DNA of 64,000 bases from assembly GCA_037976565.1 (NCBI GenBank), contig CP137670.1, positions 18,649,744-18,713,743 of the forward strand, read 5' to 3'. The translations under genes were made by a program, and so were the position numbers. Origin of the DNA: Mesocentrotus franciscanus. Taxonomy: Eukaryota; Echinodermata; Echinoidea; Camarodonta; Strongylocentrotidae. Below the pieces are notes generated by a model that saw nothing but the letters and a program-made list of their open reading frames with translations, searched no databases and was not told the origin of the DNA. Positions 32,602 through 42,720 of this stretch are shown piece by piece (the first letter of the stretch is position 1; each line of letters starts with the position of its first letter).

Positions 32602-32792
32602 AAAAATGTGTGTGTGTATTGGGTTTTTACAGACGTGTATCAATCAGATATGATTATTTACGTCTGGGGACCGACCTTTAACGTCACCATCCGAAAGACG
32701 TGACTCAGTTTCGAACCTGCGTCCTCGGCTGAATCAGTTTGTAACTTCCACTGTTAGCTGGATTACAGGCGCACGCCACAACGCCTAGTTAG
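32601..32792 (-). repeat. 7SL-like short element, copy C (complete), inside the LINE
   Basis: Interrupts the LINE exactly between codons for ...IIEKC and REHIMPL. On the minus strand it reads from AACTAGGCGTTGTGGCGTGC, then GCCTGTAATCCAGCTAAC, the B-box-like GGTTCGAAACT, GGTGACGTTAAAGG, and near the end ACGTCTGTAAAAACCCAAT followed by (CA)n. The head strongly resembles the 5' domain of 7SL RNA/Alu, and the end the 3' strand GCGCCTGTGAATAGCCACTG. No clear target-site duplication. About 190 bases. Confidence 0.75.
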
Positions 32793-32906
32793 AGAACATA
32801 TCATGCCTTTATACTTGTGTTTCATAGATTATGCAAAGGCTTTCGACTGTGTAGATCACAAGATGTTGTGGGATGATATGTACAGAATGGGATTCCCAGC
32901 ACACCC

Positions 32907-33180
32907 GGGGGTGTTTCACAAAAACTAAGATCGACTCAAAGTTGGACTTAACTATGACAGGCCATTCATGCCACTGTTTTCTCTCACCATTCTGATCTTT
33001 TCATTCAATTATGAATTATCAAAAAATGTAAATTCTGTAGATTTGTGACCATTATTATTTTTACGATTTTTACGTCCCTTGAGAGACCTATGCCAGTAAA
33101 TGAGAGCCAAAAGTGGCATGAATGCCTGCCATAGTTAAGTCAAACTTAAAGTCGATCTTAGTCTTTGTGAAACATCCCCC
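32907..33180. repeat. Palindromic MITE (GGGGGTGTTTCAC), copy 1, inside the LINE
   Basis: Starts GGGGGTGTTTCACAAAAACT and ends AGTCTTTGTGAAACATCCCC; next in are AAGATCGACT / AGTCGATCTT and GTTGGACTTAA / TTAAGTCAAAC. It interrupts RT codons between FPAHP and VRLITKPY. The sibling is at 62282-62560. Confidence 0.88.
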
Positions 33181-34180
33181 AGGTAAGATTAATAACCAAG
33201 CCTTATGAAGATCAAGAAGCAGCTGTTCGGACTAGTGTTGGTGATACCGAGTGGTTTCCAATAGAAAGAGGTGTCAGGCAAGGATGTATATTGTCTCCAG
33301 ACCTATTCAATATTTACTCGGAATGCATAATACGAACTGTGGCTGAAGATTTTGAAGGCGGAATGAAAATCGGAGGACACAGAAGGCATAATTTCAGGTA
33401 TATATAATATGCAGATGAAACAACTTTAATATGTACCAGCAGGGAAGAGCTGCTGGACATGCTGAGAAGAAAAAACAGGCTAGTTATGAACAGAACCCCC
33501 TCGTAAACACACAGAAAACAAAGATATTATTAATAGACAGTAATCGAAGAGATTTTAATGACTTTATTTTGGATGGAGAAAGAATTGCTGAAGTCCCGGA
33601 TTTCATTTACCTGGGATCACTTGATAGTGCTAAAGGATCAAATGAGAATGAAATCAAAAGGAGATTAGCAATCATTTTATGGCAAGAAATACAACTCAGC
33701 AAATGGCGAATATCTGGATAAGCCGGGGAATAAATAACAGTCTAAAGTTAAAGATATCATTGACATCCATATGTCCCATTAATATTGCTACATACAAAAG
33801 CGAGACATGGGCCATGACAAGAGAGTAGATGCGTTTGAAATGAGGGTGTATAAGCGAATAACAAGGGTTCCGTGGACAGACAGGAGAACAAACCGATGTG
33901 TGCTGGACAAGCTGGGTACAGAGATGTTGCTCCGAAAGAGTATTGCTAGTAGGAAACTGCAGTTTTTTGGCCTGTAGTAAAGGAGAGATGGTCTTGGAAA
34001 GTCCCTTATAACAGGAAAAGTGGAAGCCAATATGCGAAGAAGAGGCAGACCTGCTATCTCCTGATTGAAAGACATCGACATATGGATAGGAAACTGCTGT
34101 CAGAGGCAACGAGAGCAACAGCAGGCAGAGAAGGATGGCGTAAACTTGTGATGGCCAGAAGAAGACTATCTTGACAGGTA
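33181..34180 (+). pseudogene. Reverse-transcriptase C-terminal fragment of the LINE
   Basis: VRLITKPYEDQEAAVRTSVG ... RGVRQGCILSPDLFNIYSE, a stop before YADETTLICTSREELLDML, then NTQKTKILLIDSN and EVPDFIYLGSL. It runs on to the domain that precedes the LINE end (MRVYKRITRVPWTDRRTN, LQFFG). Confidence 0.85.
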
Positions 34181-34185
34181 TGGAA

Positions 34186-34600
34186 ACTCTGCTTCATATT
34201 GCATTGTTATAGTATTTCAATAACAATGATTCTCCTAAAGTCAGAATGATTTGAATTCTGTTATTGCATATTTGTATTTTCTATTTTTTTTCGTCTTCTA
34301 TTATTCATTGCACAGACCTGGCTTGAACCTAGTAATGGTTATTGTAATTGTACTTATGCAAACTAATGTATTGATATTCTTTATTTGAAATAGAGACATG
34401 ATTACAACAACTCATTTATTTATGTCACAACTTTTTTCTTCCTCTATATCACATAATCATGGCTAATCTAGGTACATGTTATAACACGCATATGCAGGTT
34501 TACATGTTATCATTGGAATGATAGTGATGATAGCCAAGTCATATGTTCATTTACATACATGTGTATACGTAGTGAACATGGACATGTTTAATCAAACAGG
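34186..34600 (-). other. Conserved 3' flank of B-box copy 1
   Basis: GCATTGTTATAGTATTTCAA, GGCTTGAACCTAGTAATGG, TATGCAAACTAATGTATTG and CTAGGTACATGTTATAACAC are shared with 44560-44955 and 59690-60035. This is probably 3' UTR plus flank; sense-strand polyadenylation was not resolved. Confidence 0.6.
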
Positions 34601-34607
34601 ATTTGAT

Positions 34608-36407
34608 TTAGAGGGTAAATCCGTTTTTGAATATGAGAATGCTGTTTCCATCGCTAACAATCAGTTTCCCTGATGACGTCATCAACACCTGAGATGATAG
34701 AATGTGACCCTCCCTTTTCTCCAATGGGCCCATTCTGGTTGACAGAGGGAATGATGCTACTCTTCTCTTCTTCATGTAACCCCCAATCATCACCTGATCA
34801 ATCACATACGTCTTGTACTTATCATCTGATGTCACGACGTAGATGTCGTCTGTCATAGGATCGATGCAGGAATTTAGGATTACACCACTGTGGGGGATTT
34901 CCCTTTGAGCACCCTGCCTGTCGATGATCAACACTCTCTGATCTGGTGGTGAGGGTCGAGCGATGATGTGACCTGATGATAGTACACCACGCATCTTTAT
35001 ATTCTCTTTACATGTGATGGTATTCATGATCTTACCATCAGTTGGGTTGATGACGTATATCTTAGACTGACCCCACTCAGCAATGATGATCATCCCATCC
35101 TTGTCAGCAGCTACATCCACCCGTGTGTAAGCATACGTTCTTGGTATTGAGACGTCATTGATGTGCTCCCATTGTCTGTCATACACACTGGTCAAACTGT
35201 TTCCAGTCCAACCCTTGCTGTATTTACCGCATACTACCTTGTCATCAGTCAGCAATGCACAGGAGATAACCCATGATTTTACGCTACCGGTTATCACTCT
35301 CTGAGTGTGTCTAGTGTTTATATCTAACATGTATGTATGGTAGTTATCACACAGTTTCTCTGTTATGATCACATTGCATTCATCTATGCATCCTACAATG
35401 GTTGGGCAAATGAATATATCTTTGACATTGATTGTATCAATTAGCTTCCATCTCTTATCATACCCATCAATCGTCCCATCATACTTCTCTCTCCCAGCAC
35501 CCTTCACAAACCTCACACCTGATATAGTACCAATGATCTGTTTCACCCGATTCTCTTTTAGTGGCTTCTTAAGTTCATCCCTCACTGATGTCTTAACACG
35601 ATGCCCATCTTTGACGACATTTTTATCATCTTCGAGTACTGTGTAAAGTGTCTGTAATGTAGTCTCTATGGTTTTCGTGTCATCTTGCCATGCGTTCTCC
35701 AACTCACCAATCTTTTTCGCTTTCTCTTCAGCGATGTTTTGAATGTCTGTTTTCAGGCAATCTTGTTTATTGTCGATGGGTTCTCGTCTTTTCTCTGCAA
35801 TTATACTGTTAAGTTCAAGTCGCTTCTCTCTCTCCTCGTCGTTCTTTCGAATCTTTTCATTGATTAGTTGAATCTCCTCGTGAAGTTTGTTATTCTTCCT
35901 ATCAATCTCCTGGTTGATTTTTGCAGCATCCTCCTTCTCGTTGTCTTTGTCTCTTTGGATCGCCTCATTGATCACCGAATCTACTTCATCTGCCAAAGCT
36001 TGTAGATGGATGTCGGTGTCTTTCCTACACTGATGAATCTGATTTCCATAAACTCGACAAAGCTCCAATTTGTCCTTTGCCTTTTCTTTTAGAATGTTTA
36101 GTTTTGCTCTACTATCCATGATGGCGCTCTCTATATCCTGTCGCACGCAAGGCTGTTGATGATCTATCATTGCGCATGAATGACACACTGCTACACCATG
36201 TGTTTTACAATACAGTTTGACTTCTTCATCATGCTTCTCACAATAAAGATTGGGCCTACCCTTTCTTGCTTTTCCGATGCATTCCTTGTTGGAGGCGCAG
36301 TCATCGCAGAGCTTCTTCTTTTCCTTCACGTAGTACGTTACATCTGTAATTGCCTCACAGTTTTCTCCTTCACATGTGTTTTCTTCAGAGCTGAAGTTGG
36401 CCGCCAT
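34608..36407 (-). CDS. RING-less B-box / coiled-coil / beta-propeller protein (TRIM-like), copy 1, intact
   Basis: A single 599-codon exon. There is no RING. A B-box-1-like Cys cluster is at residues 12-43 (CEGENC ... CDDC). B-box 2 at residues 56-87 has the full C-x2-H-x7-C-x2-H-x4-C-x2-C-x4-H-x3-C spacing. A long Lys/Glu-rich coiled coil spans about 95-265. The C-terminal ~310 residues show repeated beta-blade motifs (ISCALLTDDKVVCGK, DVAADKDGMIIIAEWGQSKI, ...GVLSSGHIIARP) typical of TRIM2/3/TRIM56-like propellers in invertebrates. The start follows CTTTATACAG|GTCAATACTC, so a 5' UTR intron with a huge pyrimidine tract is likely. RING-less members cannot act as RING E3 ligases; scaffold or innate immune roles are family inference only. 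Confidence 0.9.
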   Translation of the reverse strand: MAANFSSEENTCEGENCEAITDVTYYVKEKKKLCDDCASNKECIGKARKGRPNLYCEKHDEEVKLYCKTHGVAVCHSCAMIDHQQPCVRQDIESAIMDSRAKLNILKEKAKDKLELCRVYGNQIHQCRKDTDIHLQALADEVDSVINEAIQRDKDNEKEDAAKINQEIDRKNNKLHEEIQLINEKIRKNDEEREKRLELNSIIAEKRREPIDNKQDCLKTDIQNIAEEKAKKIGELENAWQDDTKTIETTLQTLYTVLEDDKNVVKDGHRVKTSVRDELKKPLKENRVKQIIGTISGVRFVKGAGREKYDGTIDGYDKRWKLIDTINVKDIFICPTIVGCIDECNVIITEKLCDNYHTYMLDINTRHTQRVITGSVKSWVISCALLTDDKVVCGKYSKGWTGNSLTSVYDRQWEHINDVSIPRTYAYTRVDVAADKDGMIIIAEWGQSKIYVINPTDGKIMNTITCKENIKMRGVLSSGHIIARPSPPDQRVLIIDRQGAQREIPHSGVILNSCIDPMTDDIYVVTSDDKYKTYVIDQVMIGGYMKKRRVASFPLSTRMGPLEKREGHILSSQVLMTSSGKLIVSDGNSILIFKNGFTL

Positions 36408-36425
36408 GATAATTGGAGTATTGAC

Positions 36426-36750
36426 CTGTATAAAGGCAGAAAGAGAGCGAGGGAGAGAGAGAGAGAGAGGGGGGGAGGGTGGGTGGGGAAAGGGGATAGG
36501 ATGGATGGGGCCGGGAGGGAAAAACAGAGGGGGAAAAAAGGAGAGAGGAGGGAGAAATGAAGTAAGAGAGCAGGAGAGAGAAATGAAGTAAGAGAGCAGG
36601 AGGGAGGACTGAAGGAATTAAAGGGAGGTCAGGAGGGATGGAGGAGCCACGGAGAGAGGGAGAAAAAGAGGGTGAGAAATGGAGCGAAAGAGGGATTGAA
36701 GGAGAGGGAAGAAGGGATGGACCGAGCGAGAGGAAGAGAATAAGTAATAT
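36426..36750 (-). promoter_or_regulatory. Polypyrimidine (sense) tract before copy 1's predicted 3' splice site
   Basis: On the + strand ~310 bases are almost only purines (GAGAGAGAGAGAGAGAGGGG, GGGAGGGAAAAACAGAGGGG). On the gene strand this is a C/T tract ending CTTTCTGCCTTTATACAG at 36426, 19 bases before the start codon. The same layout occurs at copies 2 and 3. Confidence 0.65.
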
Positions 36751-37830
36751 TTCCTCATGCACATTTAAACAAAAATATATTAATGATCAGAAGTGTATTT
36801 CCTTTGATGCAATTGCTTTGAAATTGATATACATAGATCAGTCCTTATCGTTTATTTAATCAAACAATTGTATGGTCTTGAAATTGGGGATCAGGATCTG
36901 CAACAGCAAGAAATATATTAATAAAAAATAATCTATATTGTACATGCATTACCAAAACATTAAGAATTTCTTCAGGGTTTCTAGTGATTAGAAAAAATGG
37001 AATTTTCAAAATATAGTAATATGATTTGTATACATTATTACAATTGACAGAATTATTGATCTACATCAAAATTGACATGTTGATCTTGTGTTCTACATAA
37101 GTTTAGGATCGTATGCGCGCTTTTATGTAAGTGTTCTTGACAAGTGATATTATCAAGTGGCTGAAACATATCGGGGAAATATATGCAGCGCTTTATAACA
37201 GCAAAGAAAGGGTGTTATAATATCAAATACCTTTTGAATTGGATTGGACTAAGCCCTGACTTTGTGTATTATGACGTATATTATGACGTATTTTATAGAC
37301 AGCGTTAACAACCTCATACTCCAACTCATCTTTACGATGCATTATTACATTAAAACATATTTAAACAATTATTTCAATATATAGCAATGCAATAATTAAT
37401 AACAAATACAGTTACAGATTGATTGACAGTTTTATCCGCCATTCTAAGCTGTGTTCATATAACATGTGATTTAGAAAGCAGATAGTAATTCAACGGTTAT
37501 TTGGAAGTTGCTTATATGAATTGATGTGTAATCCTTATGGTAATTAACATGCGCAGTTATGATGTAGTGTTAGGACAGAATGATTACATGTTGTAAGTGA
37601 ATAGCAAATTTATTAATTCATAATTCATTTTATCAATGGTACAAATAGAAAGACGTGGAAACAGAGGGGTGAGTAATTGAAATTGAATGATTGATATTTG
37701 ATTTTAGCAAACAAGCTTCAGATGAACTGCAGTTACATGGTTGTAGTACTAGAGCCAGAGAGCGGCCATGGGAAATGATGGTGATCTCTTTAATAGGTGG
37801 TATCAGCTCCTAGTAAACCGGCTTGATGAT
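36751..37830. other. Upstream duplicated flank of copy 1
   Basis: Shares blocks with 47340-48000 and 62220-63060: GTATGGTCTTGAAATT, TTTAGGATxGTxTGCGCG, GATATTATxAAGTGGC and ATTATGACGTATTTTATAGA. Contains the TTAA empty site 37350-37353 for the MITE at 40634. No gene seen. Confidence 0.7.
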
Positions 37831-37831
37831 T

Positions 37832-38400
37832 TTGATCTTGGGTAAGCATTTTCGAAATGTGGGAATAAGCAAATGGAATGATTTAAATGAGGACATAAGA
37901 TCAAGTTCAACTTTGTCTAGATTTAAAGTTTTGTGCAAAAGGGAACTATTTATTAATTTGTAAAACTGGGTGGGACTATAAGTTTTCATCTCATGTTTCG
38001 CATTTTTCATGTGCTTCCTCTTCTTTCTTTTTCTTTTTAATATTCTACGCTCTTCTGCTATCTTTTTCTCTCTCGCTTTCTCTCTCTTATAATATGCTTT
38101 AAAATGCATTGCATTGTGTGTGAGTGAGTGAGTATGGCTGAGTGTGTTTGCAAGATATTTGTAATTGTTTTGTAATAAGTATGAATATACATAAATGTCT
38201 CTTTTGTTTTGTTTGTTATAGTATGTTTTTATTATATTTTATTTGATTGTATGTTAATGGGCCCCATTTACCAGCTTTGCTTCTCAAGGGTCCATAGCCT
38301 GTCATCATATTTTAATTGTACCAGTACCAGTGTGACTGTAAACTGTTTTTAATGATTGGCTGAATAAATTGAATTGAATTGAATTGAAATTGAATTGAAT
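37832..38400 (+). mobile_element. LINE 3' end (CR1/L2-like C-terminus and 3' UTR)
   Basis: NVGISKWNDLNEDIRSSSTL then SRFKVLCKRELFINL: the familiar C-terminal W-N-x-L...I(R)...S...FK pattern of non-LTR reverse transcriptases. A 3' UTR with AATGGGCCCCATTTACCAGC follows, then a tail of (GAATT)n. An inverted sibling 3' UTR is at 56478-56918. Confidence 0.8.
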
Positions 38401-39030
38401 TTGAATTAGGTTTGAATAATTCACACTTACATACATTTAAAATTGCCTTACTGTTCACAATAATTTGGTCAACTGTATAAGTTTAAATCATAATGCAGGT
38501 TTATTCTCAAGATGACTATAATAGCACAATAATCTTTTGCAAGGTACTTTCTAACTTAAATGTGTAATCATGTAGTTCAGTAAAAGTAACATTGTGTAAT
38601 TATAATTTTGAACAGGAAGGAATCACATTCGCAAATTAATGCGTCTCGGAATATAATTTACAGATAGACGGCGCTATAGAAATGCCGATAATTATTATTA
38701 TTATTATAAGTTATACTTTTAATCATGTGTATTTACACTGGTAAAATTATTTGATTATTTTATCATGGAACATCATGTTTTCTATAAAAATCTAAATTGG
38801 AAATGACTCATAGAAGAATTTGGTATATCGTTTTAATTTTACTCTTTCAATTTGTATATTATTAGATAGGAATTCAACCAAAGTATGTAATTCTGATTAA
38901 ATCATTCTAAATTCCTAAATTGTCTTTGATGTGTTTTAAGATGGACGCATGATATCAGAGGAAAATAATGGTGGCAAGTGAGAATGCAATTAAATAGCAT
39001 TAATTGCATTAATTATGCATTAAAACATAT
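38401..39030. other. AT-rich, no gene
   Basis: Contains a short SINE tail at 38680-38705 (GGCGCTATAGAAATGCCG then (ATT)n). Otherwise unrecognised. Confidence 0.4.
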
Positions 39031-39690
39031 TGAAACCATTCTGTCAATAAAGCATAATCATAAAGTGTATGGTCAATACGATACTCACAGTCTTCTAAAG
39101 AAGTATTCCGTTGTGTAACGTCGAGGAAATTACTGAGAAGAAAAAATATCATAGAAAACTATCCATGGCGTTGCAGCTTAAGAGACGTTTGAACCTTTTC
39201 TCACTCTTTTTAATGTAAAATGATAATTGTATTTATGAAATCAACCAAGTATCATCTAGTCTTATCTCATGAGGTACATTTTTATCTACAAAGAACTGTT
39301 TCCCTTCAAGTGATATGATAGCTGATAAGGTACACAGATTTGATCTAATGCCCCTTGTAAATTTAGCGATGCATACATTTGCTTATCAGTTTAAGAAAAA
39401 AATATTGGAGTTAATAGAACGAAATTAATATCTCAGATCAATGTATATATTTGTTTTGATGTGGTATTATTGACTGTGTGTTATCTCTAGCCCAAGCTAG
39501 GTACTTGTCCGTGACAGTAATGCCTTTCCCGTGAGCGATAGAGGGCGAGGGGATGATGGCTATTCTTACCTTTATTAGACGTCTATGTAATCAACTTTGG
39601 CTTTTTAATTCTCATCACATGTTGTAAACCTGGGACCGTATTCTAAAAATTATGCTGTCTTTCATGTTAGGGAAAATGACTAAAAAAGAA
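39030..39690. repeat. Duplicated block (upstream flank), copy a
   Basis: From GTCAATACGATACTCACAGT through GATAGAGGGCGAGGGGATGA to GTAAACCTGGGACCGTATTC it matches 41195-41830 at roughly 80%. A third partial piece is at 40170-40260. Further relatives are at 49060-49130 and 63110-63250. Confidence 0.8.
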
Positions 39691-39879
39691 TACAAAATAG
39701 TCTTTACACGTTTCATTTGTGCTTGCACTGCCTGTACAGATGTATTATGTACATGAATGCAGTCAAGTTAGGTTCGTGCAAACATTACACATTGGCTTGT
39801 CCAATTATTTTATATGTTAAGGCTTGTTTAGATATGGCATGGTAAACATCCCCAAAAGGCCGCCGCGTAATTAACCTTG

Positions 39880-40172
39880 ATCACCTCGTCTCAATTGTGA
39901 AAAGAAGACACCTACAGTGGTTTGAACATGTAACTAGATGGAAGAATAGCTTGGCAAACAACATCTTGCAAGGAGGAACTAATGGAAGAATAAAGAGTTG
40001 CAGACTAACTATTAAATGGACTGATAACATCAAGCAGTTGACTGGAATGTCGTTTGAGCAGCTAACTAGAACAGCCGAAGTAGAAGATTATGGAGAACCT
40101 GTGTATCAAGGCCCATTTCATTGTCGCCCCAACGGCCTCCAAAGTATAGGACATAGATACTTAAATAAATAA
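39880..40172 (+). pseudogene. C-terminal fragment of a non-LTR retrotransposon ORF
   Basis: KRRHLQWFEHVTRWKNSLAN then NILQGGTNGRIKSC, and a TIKWTDNIKQLTGMSFEQLT stretch: the C-terminal motif of many LINE polyproteins (GHV.R...IL.G...G.R.RGRP...W.D.I). RGRP is decayed. It is inserted between pieces of the duplicated flank. Confidence 0.8.
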
Positions 40173-40633
40173 CTGTGGCTTTTTAACTATAGACGTCATA
40201 TTTTGTAATCCAGGGGTTATATTCTGCAAATTATGTTGTCTTTAATGCTAAAGTCGATGATGTTATAACAAATAAATGGAATGACATGAAGTGGACACTT
40301 ATTATTGGTAGGGTGAGGCACAAGGCGTTTAAACATTCGTAGTAGGTCTGTGGTTTAAACATGTAACAGAAAGAGGTAAAAATTTGAGGGGGTAGATTGA
40401 CCAGGTCCGGTAAGAGCACTATTTGTTTTTCTCCATTTCGTGAGAAAATATTTAGCAGCGATTCATTCAGCCGGTGAATAAACAGGGTGGGGGGGGCCGG
40501 TAAAATCGGCCCGTGGACCGGGCCTGCCCCCATAACCCGAAGCTACGCGACTGGTTTAACCGATATTATGACGCATTTTATAGTTAGCGTTAGCAACCTC
40601 ATACTCCAACACCTCATACAAGGTAGTATTACA

Positions 40634-41168
40634 TTAAAGGTACTATGTCCCATTTGCAGGCCAAAAATGAAAAGGTTAAATTCCAACGGCATTTGAAAGA
40701 TAATACTAATTTAGAACTTCCCTAAAAAAGGGGGCTTGAAAATGTCTTTAAGTGGGAAAATAACGACTATTAGTTGTCGAATCGACTTAGGAGCTATAGA
40801 GCCAGTAAGTAATAGTCTGATTTTTCAGACCATTGTACCGAATGGTCGTACGTTTTATGCTGCGCAAAGATTCAATCAGTTTAATTTTGGCCATTACAAG
40901 AAGTGGGTTATTGATGTAGACAAATGCTCATGTACCCTTTACAGCTCATTTTATGTATGTTATTACCAAAGATGAAAAAGCCAGTCAGTCACTCAATAGT
41001 GTCTGACAGTGAAGTCTAGCAAGTAAACGGGTTTCCTTGCATAATTTGAATATTAGGACACTGCTAACGTTTAAATTTCACAGATAGGACATACATGACA
41101 TATTCATAATTCCTGCAAAAGTTCTACAGAATTTGATGTTGGCTGCAAAAGGGACATAGTATCTTTAA
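40634..41168. repeat. TTAA-flanked MITE family 'ACTATGTCCC', copy 2
   Basis: TTAA at 40634 and 41165; near-identical to 16465-17003 over its length. The matching empty site TACATTAAAACATATTT is at 37345-37361, which proves that TTAA is the duplicated target. Confidence 0.93.
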
Positions 41169-41194
41169 AGCATATCTGTAAATTTAGCATACTC

Positions 41195-41830
41195 ATGGAG
41201 TGTATACTCAATATGATACTCACAGTCTTGAAGAGAAGTATTCTGTTGTTTAGCGTTTAGGAACTGTTTGAGAAGATAAATATCATAGAAAATGATCCAC
41301 GGCGTTGTATATACAGAGACGTTTAAATCTGTTCTCACTGTTTGTGATGTAAAATTATAATTGTATTTATGAAATCAACCAAGTATTATCTAGTCTTATC
41401 TAATGAGGTTAATTGTTAACTTCAAAGTAAATTTGTTTTCCATCATGTGATATGATAGCTGATAATGTACACAGATTTGATTTGATGCGCCTTGTAAATA
41501 TAGCGATGCATGAAGCTGCTTTATCAGTAGAAGAAAACGATATTTGAGTTCATGAAAGGAAATTAATATTTCAGATTGACGTATATAATATTTTGTTTTT
41601 TTAATGAGGCGTTATGGACTGTGTTATTTTCGGCCCAAACTTAATACCTGTCCGTGACATTAATGACTTTTCGATTAGCGATAGAGGGCGAGGGGATGAT
41701 GGTTACTTTTACCTTTATTAAACATCTTTGTAATTTACTTTGGCTTTTAAACTATCACCATATTTTGTAAACCAGGAACTGTATTCTGAAAATGATGTTG
41801 TATTTCCTGTTAGTGACATTTTGTTTTGGT
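41195..41830. repeat. Duplicated block (upstream flank), copy b
   Basis: Pairs with 39030-39690; includes AGCGATAGAGGGCGAGGGGA and CCAAGTATTATCTAGTCTTA. No coding evidence. Confidence 0.8.
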
Positions 41831-41930
41831 ATATGAAATCGGATGGACAATTACCCCCAGAGAACAATTACCCCACCCCTGCTCATTAAAGGGGAAGCCT
41901 ACCCTGATACTAAGTTGGTATTAAAGGTAT

Positions 41931-42253
41931 TGATCATCTAGCATGTAAGTATTGGTGTGTACTGCAAGGTTCTGGAATCATCAAAATGATAAGAAATTTG
42001 GCCCAGTCTTGGTAAAGTTACAAGCACTGTACACAGAAAGATGTATATGGGACTACGCGACCACATGCGCGATATCTATTTGGTCCCAATAGATATAATA
42101 ATCTACCAAATATATCAATTAGTAGGCGGTTTCCCGGCAAAATTTGTATCATCACGTATTAGTCAAAACATATTCTTTCACATGATTGGTAATGAGAGCT
42201 TCCATTTCATTTTTTTGAGAGAGGGCGTTTCCAAAACTGGCCTTTACCTTTAA
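41931..42253. repeat. TTAA-flanked MITE family 'GGTAAAGAC', copy 2 (inverted, one end truncated)
   Basis: Complement of 18235-18619 from GATCATCTAGCATGTAAGTA to GCGTTTCCAAAACTGGCC, with TTAA at both sides. It lacks the last ~70 bases at the left end. The short open frame inside is spurious. Confidence 0.85.
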
Positions 42254-42720
42254 TAACAATTTTTTTCGGGGTAATTGTCCTCGCGGGGAGGTTGATTGTC
42301 CAATGGCGTATTTGTCGGGGTTATTGTCCTAGGGATAATTTTCCGGGGCATTTGGCCGGGGGTTGCCCAGGGGGTAATTGTCCTAGAATCCTCATTACAG
42401 AGTATCGAAGTGCTAACGTCATATCCGCTCGTCGTCTAGGTAACTAGTTCTTAACAACATAGCCAGTGCATGAGGTTCACCGTGAAATTATTCAAGCAAT
42501 GGGCTGGAACAGGGTAAATTCTGTGGTTGGCGCTTGTGTGATCCCACTCCATTGTTTAGCACAAAATTGTTTGGAACAATCAACCTCGACAACTTAGCCA
42601 TTATGGCATCATACTTTGGTACTCTATGCTGCAGCTATTTTCATGACTGTGTATGAAAGGTCTCCTGATAGATAATAAAATTATATAACTGATTTCATTG
42701 GTTTAGCATTTTCCTTTTTA
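42254..42720. other. G-rich imperfect repeat, no gene
   Basis: 42265-42400 consists of GGGGTxATTGTCCT-like units, the complement in style of the ACCCCC array at 1011-1100 and 41850-41880. The remainder is unrecognised. Confidence 0.5.

Larger units (their letters stand above)
31680..34185 (+). mobile_element. Decayed non-LTR retrotransposon (LINE), 5'-truncated, with two nested insertions
   Basis: Contains reverse transcriptase parts in order: KSPGMDNIPLEAWKA (32260s), a frameshift then KQAGFVLGNGTRDQIANIKR (32545-32600), FIDYAKAFDCVDHKMLWDDM with the catalytic Asp (32820s), RGVRQGCILSPDLFNIYSE (33270s), YADETTLIC (degenerate YADD, 33409) and the C-terminal RRRGRPA / WRKLVMARRR tail. The endonuclease is absent. 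Many stops and frameshifts make it dead. Copies of the surrounding unit at 44.3-44.5 kb lack it, so it arrived after the unit duplicated. Confidence 0.88.

Noticed and set aside
32601..32792. A functional 7SL RNA gene
   Set aside because: At ~190 bases it lacks most of the S domain, is inserted in a dead LINE, and has sibling fragments, so it is a repeat derived from or resembling 7SL rather than the gene.
40736..40975. 79-codon frame in the MITE at 40634
   Set aside because: It lies within a TTAA MITE; the sibling copy at 16465 has differences that break it, and no transposase motif is present.
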